A stretch of DNA of 64,000 nt from Molossus alvarezi. Its lineage: Eukaryota > Chordata > Mammalia > Chiroptera > Molossidae. The notes under the pieces were generated by a model. That model was not told the DNA's origin. It was given only the letters and a program-made list of their open reading frames with translations, and ran no database searches. The stretch spans positions 130,230,001-130,294,000 of the forward strand of contig CM073886.1 of NCBI GenBank assembly GCA_037176705.1, given 5' to 3'. The translations under genes were made by a program, and so were the position numbers. Below, in pieces: positions 33,896 through 45,089 of this stretch (position 1 is the first letter of the stretch; every line of letters starts with the position of its first letter).

Positions 33896-33906
33896 ATTAT
33901 TATTAT

Positions 33907-34153
33907 TTTAATCCTCACCCAAGGATATTTTTTCCATTTATCTTCAGATAGAGTAGGAGGGAGGGAGAGATGGAGAGAGAAAAAGAAACATTGATGTGAA
34001 AGGGCCACATCGACTGGTTGCCTCCTGCACAACCCCGACCAGGGCTGGGGATGAACCGCCACCGAGGTACGTGTCCTTGGCAGGAATCAAACCCGTGACT
34101 CATTAATGGGTCCACGGGCCAATGCTCTACTGCTGAGCCAAACCGGCCAGGGC
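33907..34153 (-). mobile_element. Ves SINE, form A
   Basis: Antisense: tcctcacccaaggatatttt (3' hairpin motif and tail), a pyrimidine/purine tract, a body complement of gaccagggctggggatgaac, and the head complement gctgagccaaaccggccagg at 34133-34152. Confidence 0.95.
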
Positions 34154-34549
34154 CTCATGTGTGCATCGAGAGTAGGGTGGCTCTCTTGGTATTAAATTTT
34201 AAAATGCATCATATGATTGGATATCAATAATAATCTGTATTCTAGATCCTAATTCTTTACTGATAATCTTTCTACAAATAAGAAGGAAAGGAAAGGAGGG
34301 AGGAAAGAATGAAAGACAAAGAAAGAAAAATTATTTTTATAATGGAAAATCTTTTACTCTTTAGAGATCAAAGAGCCTACAAGCAACTCATTAGACAGGT
34401 AAGAGTACCCAGTAATTTCATGAAAAGTGTTGGTGTTATTAGGGATCTCTTTAGTGTACTCTGTTCCCGTATTCATTCCTATCTTGTCTTTACAAAGCTG
34501 TTGTCACCAAAGTAAGTGTGAAATAAGCAAATACACCCACAGTCATTGC
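34154..34549. other. AT-rich unique DNA
   Basis: Includes a purine-rich GAAA/GGAAA run at 34278-34332. No gene was recognised. Confidence 0.45.
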
Positions 34550-35250
34550 AGCGAACAGGCTGCCCAGAATCTAATTAGACAAAACTCTGCCCATCTGCCC
34601 GGCATTATCAGGGGGCCTGCTCAGATGGATGCTGTTTCATTACTAAAAGGCAGAGAGATGCAAATTGAATTGAACTGAACTTCCTCTCAGACAGAGACTG
34701 GGGCATGAAGTCAAACCCGTGCTGTGAACTCACAAAGCACCCCTGGGAAAAGGGGGGGAGGGGAGGGGTTGGCTTTTTCTAAAGCCACATGTCTAGTACT
34801 TAGGAGAGGCCATAAGGGAGTGTCCACCCCATTGTTCGGTACAAGGCAACATGAGTCGCCACAATATAAACCTTGTTCACTATGCAAATTGTTGATTTTC
34901 GTACTTAGTCCCCTGTGACAGATGCCCCCGTATTGGCTGTATGTCACGGCACGTGGATTTGCATTTAACATGAGCGAGACAAAAACCGCAGCCCCGGCGT
35001 GAGAGTTGATTTCAGAATGTTAGTAATTGGCATTTAGTGCTCAGATCCATAGGAAGATGAATTAAAACGCTTCAATAGAACCGTTGCTTGGGACGCAATG
35101 ATTTGCAAAGTCTCTTTTATGTGATGTTCCTGCCCAGGGAGTTTTAAAGTAGTTTCGGCAATTTCTCTATTAATAGGGGTAATTAATTGCTGATGTTCTC
35201 AAAAAAGATTGGAAAAAAAAAATAACACCCTTTGGTTTTTAAAAAAAAAA
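34550..35250. promoter_or_regulatory. Candidate conserved non-coding element
   Basis: Repeat-free stretch rich in homeodomain- and POU-like words (ATGCAAATTGAATTG near 34658, TAATTAATTGC near 35180, ATGCAAAT near 34880). Its composition is typical of deeply conserved developmental enhancers. Conservation cannot be tested here, so this is inference from base pattern only. Confidence 0.3.
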
Positions 35251-37427
35251 AAGTTGTAGATTTAGAGTAGCTAAAAAGCTAATATGTTCTATTAAAAATT
35301 CTACATTTTGATCTTGGAGAGAGGTTTTGAAATGACATTTTTATCCCTGTGATGAATTTGTGCCATTTTCTTCAGTAAAAGCTATTTTCCTGCACAAATG
35401 GATGCATTTTATCCTGGATTCCATTCATGCTTATTTTTTAAAATGTTTATCTCTTTGTAGAAATTCACTCTAATAAGGATCCAGTCTTCCAAGCTTCAAT
35501 AGGAGCAAAAGAATTAGGTTTTATGTTAAATGTAAAGGTTTTTCCTGTACTTTTCCCGAATAAAGATTACACTATATCGAAAGAGAACCACACACAACTG
35601 GTAAAATGTTAAAAACTGGAGCCCAATAGTGACAGATTCGCTGTTTCCTCTTGTACTTGGAGTGACAGGAGCAAGCCTGGGTGTTGGGGGGCAATCTCTG
35701 TGCCCTGGCCATTCCTTGTCTGGGTTCCATCCCCCCTCAGAGGTTCCATGCCCGGGTTGTCTCCGGGTATGCAAACCTTCTTAGCAGGAAAACCCATTCC
35801 TAGGCAGATGATGAACTCTGCCCTTCAAAAATGACTCACAAGATTTAAAGCGTTGCTTTGTCATGCGTCTCCTGAAAGACTAAAAATTCACTTACTACAG
35901 ACTGGAGTCGCTTTTTTAAAGGGGAAAAGACACCTTTTAGTGTTGGGAGGGCAGACACGTGTCTCACGACCCCATCTGACACTGGTGGCAGACGTCAGGG
36001 AATGGTCTGAAGAGCCCTGTCCACCCGGTGCACAACGTACCCATCGCTATGACGACCCTCTACCGGGATGAAGACGTTGCTGTCCTGGCTCTGGTATCTG
36101 AAAGGCCAACCCTGAGCCTCGGGTGGAGGGGCTGTGTGAGTTCTAGAAGATCAAGTCCACTGGCCTGGCCTGAGAGTCCGGGACAGGAACTCCAAAGGCT
36201 GTCTCAGGAGCTTTCCTGCTTCGTGAGGCAGAGTGACGGCCACACCAAACAGTGTCCTGACCCGGCAATCCCTTCAAGCTTCCTTAGACCCACCACCTGC
36301 AGGTCTGCACTTGGTGCTACAGTGACCGAGCACGGGGTCAGCAGGCCTGTGGGGACCCCGCCGGGCTGACCGTGCCCTCCGTCCAAATGGTCCGCCTGCA
36401 TCCACACCTGCCTCACCACCCCCTTCTCGGCTGTTGCGAAGCTCACCGCTCTCCCGCGTGTCCTAACACCCTGTTTTGCTGTCACAGTGGGCTGTTGCTT
36501 GCCTGTTTCCCTTTGTTTTTTAGCACGCCGACCTGTATCCAGCTACCTTGCTTGTATATGGCCCTGCCGACTCATCTGACCAGGTTTCCCTCCGCACAAA
36601 CCTCTGCTTCTAACAGGTTGTGCTGGTAACTGTCCGGAACGCAGTCCACTGTCCGAGTCTTTGTTGCTGACCCTCTACGGTTGATCAAGGTCACGCTAAC
36701 AACCTATTCACACGATTACCTTTCAGCATGAGAGCAAGCTGCACCTGAGGTCAAGCCTAGGCTGAAGTTCTGTCGGTAGAGGTGTAGGCATACATTGATG
36801 CTGTGGACAGCATTTCAGGGGGAACAGCACCTTCCCACTGCCTGGCGTTGTCACGTAAGTACCAGCCCGTGCTCCGGCCGTCAGCTCTGGCACGAGGAAG
36901 GGAAAGGGTGGTGCTTAATTTCCAGAAAGAAACACCAAACCAGCTGACCGGGTGCAGAGACAGTGCCTAACTAATGCTCTGCCTTTGCAGCCAGAGAACA
37001 TGGAGACAAAGTCATTACACTAAATGGCTGATTAGGAAACCAGTTTTGATTGGTGGAATGGTTTAATTACCTAAATGTTAATTTTATTTCTAGCATTTGT
37101 TCAGTTAATGTATAGATGATACCTTCCATTCATTTTAATCATAAACTGAGATGTGATCTGACGTTTGACTACTTTGTTAACAGATGCAATGCCCCAGCCC
37201 GGGGGGTATTTGAGAACTGCCGTAGGAGTTATTCAAGCTCGATGATGGAGAGGGAGGACAGAGATCCGGAGGCACCCACGGCCGAGTCCATCTTTTGTAA
37301 AGAATCCCTGTAAGACAAGAGTCTGAAGCTCAAGTGTGGTGGCAGGCCAGGCCTGTGACCTAACAGAGCACCATCTCCGCGGTGGTTGGCAAACCTTGGG
37401 AATTGTTGGAACCGGCGGAGCACGTGG
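35251..37427. other. Unique intergenic DNA
   Basis: AT-rich to 35500, GC-moderate from 35600 to 36650. No repeat was recognised. Frames of up to 113 codons at 36028-36629 overlap in different phases and on both strands without domain content. Confidence 0.45.
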
Positions 37428-37439
37428 CTGCCCTCTAGT
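37428..37439 (-). promoter_or_regulatory. CTCF-like core motif
   Basis: On the minus strand the site reads ACTAGAGGGCAG, which fits the CTCF core ASYAGRKGGCRS at all 12 positions. It lies outside any recognised repeat. Binding is unproven. Confidence 0.5.
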
Positions 37440-38230
37440 ATTTCAAAGGAAGCCAGAAAGCAACATTTGTATGTAAAATGTATCCATTTTCAAATGGCAA
37501 TTCAAATAATTAAAAACCTGATGAGCTCAAGTACAGCGAATTCATTGTAGCCCGTGGGCTGCCAATTTGCAATCTCAGATATGTGCTTATTAAACGCATC
37601 TCTTGTCTACGCAGACTGCACTTCTTGGGGGAAAACCTTCCTCCAGGAAGGGGTTGGGGTACATTAATTTAGGTCTCACTGAGGTCGGTACACACAGAAT
37701 AACGACTCGCAATGTTTGTTGAACACCTGCTGACCCTTGCCTATCGAAGTAAAAGCACACCTTCCTCATTATGCTCGTACAGTTCATCAGATCTTATAAT
37801 GAGATTACAAATCTACTTCTGCAGACTACGCTGAAACATGTTTAGGCTTGATTCTTAAATATAAGCAGAATTTATTTTTGCTATTGTAGTATGTCGATGG
37901 TTGAAAATTCTCAACTTCTTGGCATTGATTATATTTTTAACAAATCTTAATGATGAGGGAATGTTCTAAGATCAGCAATTCTTATGGTTTGTCTATATTC
38001 TTTTTCTACAGACAGACCAGCATGTGTTCATTTGACCCCAGAGTTCCGGCTTGTGTTTTGCAGAGCTGAGTGACACAGAGGGATGCAGGGGTAACCTACG
38101 CAGGGTGTCTTGGAGCAACCGGAGTCTGCTTCGGGCCTGCAGAACTCCTACAGGCCTGTGTGCAAACGTATCCTTGAGCTGATTTCAAATGATTTGGATT
38201 GAAGAATTCAAATGTAAATTTTATTTTATT
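37440..38230. other. Unique intergenic DNA
   Basis: AT-rich, no gene or repeat recognised. A (TTTTA)n run leads into the following SINE tail. Confidence 0.45.
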
Positions 38231-38434
38231 TTATTTTTTTAAGAAAGAGGAAGGGAGAGCGAGAGAGAGAGAGAAACATCAATGAGAGAGAACATTGACT
38301 GGTCGCCTCCTGCATGCCTCCTATTGGGGATTTGACCCACAGTGACCTGGGCACATGCCCTGATCAGGATTCGAACTGGTGACCTCTTGGTGCATGGGTT
38401 GACGTTCAACCACTGGGCCACACCGGCCGGGCCA
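38231..38434 (-). mobile_element. Ves SINE, form B
   Basis: Antisense: a tail-side gagagagagaaacatcaatg, a body with cctcctgcatgcctcctatt, a B-box complement attcgaactggtgacctctt and a head complement ccactgggccacaccggccg ending about 38433. Confidence 0.94.
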
Positions 38435-38979
38435 AATCTGCACTTTAGAGGTAAATTATTTAAGTATTTAGGTGTCATGGGTGAAATTCAGTATCAAATG
38501 GTTTTTTGGTTGTGTCTGTTCCATAGTTTGCAGAGCGAGCTTGTGCAGGAACGACCGGTGTTACATTTGGTGTGGGCGCATAGAGCGAGGGGAACAGCTT
38601 CAGTGACAGGCTTCGATTCGTACTGGGAAGGGTGGCTCAGTGCCTGTCTGGATCTGACTGCACTCAAGTGGACTGACATCATTCTCAGTGATTGATTAGG
38701 CACCACAAACACTCATGGTCACCACCTAAAAATAGATGCTGGCACGAGCCAGCCCTGCCGGGAATCTCAGACCTTTGCGCTCCGGTGTATGTGCCCGTTC
38801 CGAAGTGAGCTTCCTTACTGCGTCTCCGTGGAGGAGGCTGATGCTCATCTGGACGCTGGGAGCTCATGGAGCTTTTGGGAGGTTTCTTCCCAGAGAGGGA
38901 ACCCTCGAGAATCCCCTCGGTTTCCCAACTTAGCCGGGTACTCTGGCACCGAAGGGCCATGACAGCTGCACGGGGGATG
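38435..38979. other. Unique intergenic DNA
   Basis: No repeat or gene is supported; GC rises towards the right. Confidence 0.45.
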
Positions 38980-39290
38980 TGCCATGGCTACTGCACCGGG
39001 GGGCTGCTCACCCCTCGGCTGTGAAGGCACCCTTCAGGGCGGAGCAGCAGACAGCCGTGCCCCCGCCCTCCGCTCCCACGTCCACAGCTGTCTGCCAGCC
39101 GCACTGCTTCACGTCTGCGCCCCTGGTGAGATTCTGTCGGCGCGTTCGCTGCGGTGCAACAGCTTCGGCGATGCGTCAACCAAAGGTGAGAGATGTCAGC
39201 GAAGAAGGTGCACGCAACCGGGTCCGAGTGTGCGTGAATATGGGGAAGGCCTCGCCTGCCCGTGGTTTCACGTGGTTTGGGTGCTGAGGC
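38980..39290. other. CpG-rich patch with a long open frame
   Basis: CpG-enriched stretch (for example tctgtcggcgcgttcgctgc near 39134). A 201-codon plus-strand frame (38984-39589), the longest in the window, begins here, but a second frame of 102 codons overlaps it in another phase. The predicted protein shows no recognisable domain. A donor-like AAAG/GTGAGA occurs at 39183. I treat it as non-coding unless transcripts show otherwise. Confidence 0.35.
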
Positions 39291-39617
39291 CCACTCAGGA
39301 CAGTGAGTGGGTGAGGCAGAACTCGGGACTCAGACGTGGGCAGACACCCGGGGGGCGGGGGGGACCCAACTGCACAGTTTTAAGCTCTAAATGCACCAGG
39401 AGACTTTCTAGTGGACAAAAGTTTGTACATCTGTGTTTTGCTGCAAAAGTAAAAGAGAATTTCCAGGTGGGTATTTATGAGGGAACCGTATTTTACATCA
39501 TCAAATCGGGAGCAGTCATTTCCCCTTTACTGCTGAGAAAGAAAAACAATTGGAATTGGTCAGGACAGAACAGAAGGGAGGAAAAATAGGGGTGTGTGTG
39601 TGTATATATATAATAGA
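39291..39617. other. Unique DNA ending in a TG/TA tract
   Basis: G-rich run at 39349-39363 and a short (TG)n(TA)n tract at 39592-39612. No gene is supported apart from the tail of the chance frame described before. Confidence 0.45.
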
Positions 39618-39747
39618 GAGAGGGGGCAAAAGTAGGTTTACAGTTTTGAGTATGCAGAATAGAGTTTATTCTTGTATTATTACATATTAATTACTACATT
39701 ATTTTCCATACAAGCAACTGTAAACCTACTTTTGCCTCACCCTGTAT
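39618..39747. mobile_element. Mariner-type miniature inverted-repeat transposon
   Basis: The left end ggggcaaaagtaggtttaca (39623-39642) is the inverted copy of the right end tgtaaacctacttttgcctc (39719-39738); the right end continues accctgtata. The central part is AT-rich and non-coding. The layout and the TATA-like borders fit a Tc1/mariner miniature element of about 130 bp mobilised in trans. The outermost bases of the left end have decayed. Confidence 0.88.
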
Positions 39748-40164
39748 ATACTTACTACCTCTATGAAAATATTTTATTTTCAAAAATATATAAAGTTCTA
39801 ACTTCTTTTCATTGAAATAATGCAATATCCCAGATACAGCAAGGTTTCGAAGAAATGCAAAAATTCTAAAACTAAATTATAACTGTGTAGCATAACTAAC
39901 ACCAACATATTAGTTAAAATTTATATGATTTATTTTCTGAAAAATGGCAGGGCTCACAGTCTAAGAGAAGGATTGTCCAAGAGTCCCTTGAGTGTGTCCA
40001 TGACATGAGAATTACAACGCTTACCTGACTGGCTGGTTATAAATAGGAAATGTGATAATATGTGGAAAATATGATCGAAGTGTCTAGAAAATCTACATAA
40101 TCAATAAATGTTTATTTCCCTCCCTTACCTGCCCTGTGGCCACTTCTTTTCACCTTACTATTCT
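39748..40164. other. AT-rich unique DNA
   Basis: No gene or repeat recognised. Confidence 0.45.
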
Positions 40165-40393
40165 TTTTTTTTACCCTCACCCGAGGACATTTTTCCATTT
40201 TTGTTCAGATAGAGTGGGAGGGAGAAAGAGAAACATCGATGTGAAAGGGACACATTGAGTGGCTGCCACCCGCATGACCCAACCAGGGCCGGGAACAACT
40301 GCAACCAAGGTACGTGCCCTTAGCGGGAACCGAACGCGGGTCTCTCTGGACCACCGGCCAATGCTCTAACCACTGAGCCAGACCGGCCAGGGC
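40165..40393 (-). mobile_element. Ves SINE, form A
   Basis: Antisense: accctcacccgaggacattt (3' hairpin motif), a purine tract, and the head complement gagccagaccggccagggct at its right end. TCACCTTACTATTCT duplicates at 40150-40164 and 40394-40408, a perfect 15-bp target-site duplication. Confidence 0.97.
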
Positions 40394-40408
40394 TCACCTT
40401 ACTATTCT

Positions 40409-40795
40409 AATCTGCCTCTTAGTTGGATGATTTGGCTCAATATTTGCAAGACATACTGCTTGGTGAGTTTCAGAGATTTTTAGTTATTTTCTAACTTCAA
40501 ACGCCTGAAATGTTTTTCTTTAAGCAAGGTTACAATGTTGCATTTGTCAAGAAATACCCTTGTGTAAGTCCTATATCCCGAATCTCCCTGGGCTACTTGA
40601 AGCGCAGCACGTCACACATAGTTCTCTAAATACCGCACACACTTTGCAAATTTTGTGCTTCTGATCATTCTTTAGAATGCTTTATTGTCTTGGTATCCAA
40701 AGCATTTGAAGATATCTTCATTTTGACATATATATTACACTGAAATCACTTGCAGTCTCTGATAAATAATGACCATTTTCAGAATAAGGATCATG
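40409..40795. other. AT-rich unique DNA
   Basis: No gene or repeat recognised. Confidence 0.45.
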
Positions 40796-40907
40796 GATCT
40801 ACTGGGGATCGAGCCCACAACTCTGGCATGTGCCCTGACTGGGAATCGAACCAGAAACCTGGTGCACAGGAAGACGCCCAACCCACTGAGCCACACCAAC
40901 CAGGGCA
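40796..40907 (-). mobile_element. Ves SINE, form B, 3'-side missing
   Basis: Antisense head and part of the body: ctactggggatcgagcccac, then tgccctgactgggaatcgaa, and the head complement actgagccacaccaaccagg ending at 40904. The pyrimidine tract and A tail are absent, so it was truncated by deletion or by other means. Confidence 0.88.
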
Positions 40908-42214
40908 GGAGCATGTGTCTTTTAAAGCTGGATCTCTGGTACTTGACATATCCGGCCGATGTCGGGTATGCAATGGAATTAGGGAATTGGGTCATTGACT
41001 ATCAACCAAATACAGGAACCGGCAGTGACGCTGGGCCCCGCAGGCAGGTGCCCACCTGTGGTCGGTGCCCTGGTGAGCGGAGGGTGGGTTTCAGACCCTC
41101 AGCACGCCGCAAGGGTGTCATCCGGTGGTGTGCTCGCCCCGGGCTGTGCCCGCCGCTGCCCCTTCTCCCGACCAGCACCCGTCCCACAACGAGCGGCCGA
41201 GAGTTATCATCCTGAGCGCCTACCGCGGATGTCCTGACGCAAAACAACCTCTTACAAAGACCTCTGGGGCTTATTTGGAAGCGTGCTTCTCAAACCAAAT
41301 GATTGTGAAGGCCGTTTTCGTGGTGACGATTAAATGTATGAGCATTTCTTAAAAGAATATATCATTCGTCTCAACACAAGTCAGAGAGAGGGACCATCTG
41401 CGAGGGGTTCCAGGCTTCTGGGGACCCGCGCCGTGGACCGGAGACCCCGCGGAGCCGCTGCAGAGTGGACGCGGCCTGAGCAGCAGGCACTCGTACTGGC
41501 TGTGTGCCAACCATCATCACCTCCTGCCCACCTTAGTCCTGAATTTCAGTGTATTCATAGTACCCGGCGAACCTCGGAGTCCAATACCGACCTGGAATCC
41601 CATCAGCCGGAAAACCTCGGCCCTGCTGAGAAAGTGTGATTGTTGGAGAGGAGGGAGAACGGAGGAGCACCCCGAGCCAGCGAAGGTGTGGGTGCTGAGC
41701 GCACTGGGGGTCCAAGCACACACCTGCACGGTACGTGCTGCCTGTGCGTCTGTGCTTAGTTCTCGCTGTCCTGGGAGGTGCCCCGAGTATAGGACTTACT
41801 GGAACACCGTCTCTCCACACCACTGCGTGTGTCCTTTCTGGGGTATGAGTCACACTGGCTAAGTGACGCCAAGCTATCAGACCAATCCCGAATTCCAGTG
41901 AGGCTCTGTTCTTTGGTCCTGCGGCTTCTCTGTTGTGGTCAACGAGGGACTTCCTTCTGCTTTGATGTCACTGAATGACAGGCTCACGGAGACGCCAGAA
42001 TCTGGGAACGCTCACATCGGGGAGTCCACGTTTCTGCTCAGAATGGACGTGTCACTTCCACACACAGTCCTGTGCTAAAGAGAGTCCCACCCACATCTAA
42101 CCGCCAGGGACCACGAAGGCACAGTCCCCGCCACCCCCCCCCCCCGACACAGGCTGACGATTGCTGAACGTAGAAATTCTACCACCAGGCAGTATTTACA
42201 AGTCAAATGTTATT
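40908..42214. other. Unique, GC-moderate intergenic DNA
   Basis: CpG-containing but no island clearly bounded. Frames of 148 codons (40769-41215) and 101-106 codons (41334-41853) show no domain. A 14-C run lies at 42134-42147. Confidence 0.45.
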
Positions 42215-42335
42215 TAAAATAAAGGAACGGGTTTATTTTCAAACAAAACCAAGGCGAGAAGACTGAAGATTGCAGCCAGCCTGCCTGGTGGAGGCTGGGA
42301 GGAGTGGGATTAGAACCCAGGACCGGCAGCCGTAG
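42215..42335 (-). mobile_element. Possible MIR relic
   Basis: gggaggagtgggattagaac then ccaggaccggcag resembles the antisense MIR segment gctgggattcgaacccagg. The upstream part is weak. Confidence 0.35.
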
Positions 42336-42913
42336 TCATTGCATCATTGCATCATCGCATCACCAGAAACGTTTACGACAAAAGTATAATGCTTGGCCAC
42401 ACCTTCCTGCAAACTCGCTCCCCAGGTAAGGCCCTCTGGTTGCTTTTGTCTTTCCTTGTAAAGTCTACTTTTCAAACTTTTCTCTGGGAAACACGCCGAA
42501 ACCTTAGAGTCCTTAACGGTGGCAGAGTTACAGGGGGGAGGCCGAGTGGTCCCCAGGATCACAGCGTCCTGCCCTGAAGACAGTGCCCAGGTAGTGACAC
42601 CTGACAGGTTGCATTTACTCTATGGAAAGTCGTCAGTAGATCTTTGGTGAGGAGCCGCTTCTTCAATACAGAGTATGAAAAATTGGAGAACGATGGATGT
42701 TATACTAATATAGCTGTCCTTACCTTCCTCGTGACAAGAAAAAATAATATCAGGGCCAATGAATGCCTCGTGCAGTGCAGTGAAGCGAGGTAGAGGCCCT
42801 GAAATGCCGTCTCCTTGGAGGGTGGACAGCAGTCTGCCAGGTGGGGAGATGCTTGCTCCTCGCGGTGATTTGAACTGTTCACACAGGATCTCGCTGTTCC
42901 TCTAGGGGAAGAT
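42336..42913. other. Unique intergenic DNA
   Basis: A short run of GCATCA-type units (cattgcatcattgcatcatc, 42339-42363) is the only repeat. No gene is supported. Confidence 0.45.
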
Positions 42914-42926
42914 CGCCACCTGCTGG
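42914..42926 (-). promoter_or_regulatory. CTCF-like core motif
   Basis: The minus strand reads CCAGCAGGTGGCG, matching CCASYAGRKGGCR at all 13 positions. Not in a recognised repeat. Confidence 0.55.
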
Positions 42927-43654
42927 ACGGCCAGCACCGCGGCTCAGGCCTCCCGGATTTGCACATGAGGTTCCTTTCCAATTCTGTACCTTACAAAGCA
43001 AACCTCAGTGTGTCTGCCAGACCCTCCCGAGTTCACGGAGACATCCTGGAGGTGGGAAATTATTCTGGTCCCCTCCAGAGAGGCTGACCGTGAGCTGCCC
43101 CGTCACTGGGTGCTGCTGTTCTGTTTCGGGGTCCCTCTCGAAGCTGTTCGGGGTGCAAAAGGGGAGATCCCGTGTTTTTAACATTTCAAGTCATCATCTG
43201 GGTATCCTACCTCGATCAAGTTCAATTCTCACATTAGATTTGTAGTATACTATTTTTTAAAAAGCATTATTTAAAAACATTCACCTGAGCCCCTGAAGGA
43301 GTTTTAATCTTTTCGACCTGTTCTTTTTTAAACTATCATGTAGACCACGTAGGACAAGTGTGTGGATCAGAAGACTGAAAACGCGGTGGAAACACTCTGT
43401 ATCCGAGCAGAAAGGGTGTTGGTGGTTTCTCGGTACAAACGACACGAACACGAAACGACGCTTTCCCACGCTGCCGTGCGCGTGGCCCTTTGTGACATCC
43501 AAGAGATTTCGGCTCTGCCTTCTGAGTGTGGGTGAAGGAGGCGTGGATTTCAGGTGACTTCTAAAGGCCATTTTCCCCTCTAATGGTGAAAGTGTTTTAA
43601 ATGTTAGTGAGTTCACAGAACCAGAAGGTGCTTGGTGGATCACAGGTGAGATTT
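42927..43654. other. Unique intergenic DNA
   Basis: No repeat or gene recognised; the 120-codon minus frame at 43281-43643 has no domain pattern. Confidence 0.45.
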
Positions 43655-43895
43655 ATTTTATTTATTTATTTTTTTATCCTCACCCGAGGACATTTTTTGT
43701 TCAGATAGAGTGGGAGGGAGAGAGAGAGAGAGAAACATCGACGTAAAAGGGACACGTCGAGTGGTTGCCACCCACATGACCCAACCAGGGCTGGGGACAA
43801 ACTGCAGCCGAGGTACATGTCCTTAGCGGGAACCGAACCTGGGTCTCTCAGGACCGCAGGCCAACGCTCTAACCACTGAGCCAAACCGGCCAGGG
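43655..43895 (-). mobile_element. Ves SINE, form A
   Basis: Antisense near-consensus copy: atcctcacccgaggacattt, a purine tract, body gggctggggacaaactgcag, and head complement ctgagccaaaccggccaggg. CACRGGTGAGATTT flanks it at 43641-43654 and 43896-43909 (one mismatch). Confidence 0.97.
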
Positions 43896-44104
43896 CACGG
43901 GTGAGATTTAAACCCACCGAGCAGGAGAATGAGGAAGGGGGCCGACGGAAGGGTAGACCCAGGACAGGAGACTTCACGGGAGAAGAAAGCTGAAATAGAT
44001 GTTAAGGGTTAACGATAATTACTAGGAATAAGGATAAAAACCAGCAGAGAGGCACCTGTGCAGAAGACAATGTGATGTAGAAATAAAGAACAAAGGAGTA
44101 ACAT

Positions 44105-44280
44105 GAAGAGGACTCCGACAGCCCTGAGTTCACCAGCAGTGTGATGGGGGCAGGCTCCTGAACTTTGCTGAGGGCCAGTTTCAACTCCTGCAAACTGGGA
44201 ACAGCACTTTCTCTGAATTTTTTCAAATTAAATGCAAATAAAATGCAGAAGGTCCTGAAACAATAAATATTTCCTTTGAA
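44105..44280 (+). mobile_element. MIR SINE relic
   Basis: Sense MIR: gagttcaccagcagtgtgat, gctcctgaactttgctgagg, caactcctgcaaactgggaa. The middle and 3' parts are recognisable, though diverged. Confidence 0.55.
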
Positions 44281-44303
44281 GAGGTTAAAAGAAATATAGG
44301 AAG

Positions 44304-44517
44304 GCCTGGCCGGTGTGGCTCAGTGGTTGATCATGGATCCAGGCTCCAAGGATTCACAGGTTCGATTCCCAGTCAGGGCACCTGCCCAAGTTGTGGGCCC
44401 CATCCCCAGTGGGGGGCAGCAGGAGGCGGCCAATCGCTGTTCCCTCTCATCGATGTGTCTATCTCTCTCTCCCTCTCCCTTCTTCTCTCTCTAGAAATCA
44501 ATAAAGAAAAAAAAAAC
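44304..44517 (+). mobile_element. Ves SINE, form B, full length
   Basis: Head gcctggccggtgtggctcag, B-box GGTTCGATTCCCAG, body CCCAGTGGGGGGCAGCAGG (here with the CTCF-favourable GGCAG ending), a pyrimidine tract and an AATCAATAAAG tail. ATATAGGAAG duplicates at 44294-44303 and 44518-44527. Confidence 0.97.
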
Positions 44518-44527
44518 ATATAGGAAG

Positions 44528-44829
44528 ATGATGATGACTTCTGGCTGTGGCAGCCACGGACACAGAAAAGGAAAGCAGTAGAACTAATCTGGGGAAGGGA
44601 CGCTCACATACAAAAGATTAAAATGGTGACACCAGCAAGGTGTCAATGAGAAGTATCAACAGTACTGACTCACTATGGGGTCCACACTCTCAAAACAAGG
44701 TGAGAGAGGCCGGCTAATGACACCTTGCTGTCCAGACCACATGGGTAACTCCATCAGCTCTCCCAGGACTTCCCACCTGCGTGCATGTCATTTCTAACTT
44801 TGAGCTATATTTTCATTTTTCTTCTTCTT
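44528..44829. other. Unique spacer
   Basis: 300 bp between two SINEs, nothing recognised. Confidence 0.45.
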
Positions 44830-45075
44830 CTTTTTTTTTTTTAATATTCACCCAAGGATATTTTTCTATTTATCTTCAGATAGAGTAGAAGGGAGGGGGG
44901 GGAGAGAGAGAGAGACATTCATGTGAGAGAGACACATGAAATGGTTGCCCCCTGCATGACCCCAACCAGGGCCGGGACAAACAGCAACCAAGGTATGTGC
45001 CCTTGACCGGAACTGAACCCATGACTCATTGGTCTGAGGGCCGATGCTCTACCCATTGGGCCAAACCCACCAGGA
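44830..45075 (-). mobile_element. Ves SINE, form A-like
   Basis: Antisense, somewhat diverged: tattcacccaaggatatttt, tatcttcagatagagtagaa, gaccccaaccagggccggga, and head complement gggccaaacccaccagg. CTAYATTTTCAYTT flanks it (44805-44818 and 45076-45089). Confidence 0.92.
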
Positions 45076-45089
45076 CTACATTTTCACTT

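Noticed and set aside
38984..39589. 201-codon plus-strand frame as a gene
   Set aside because: No recognisable domain; a second frame overlaps; kept only as a low-interest finding.
42134..42147. C run (also 53927-53940) as a functional quadruplex
   Set aside because: A single homopolymer run is common slippage; no array of separate G tracts on the other strand.
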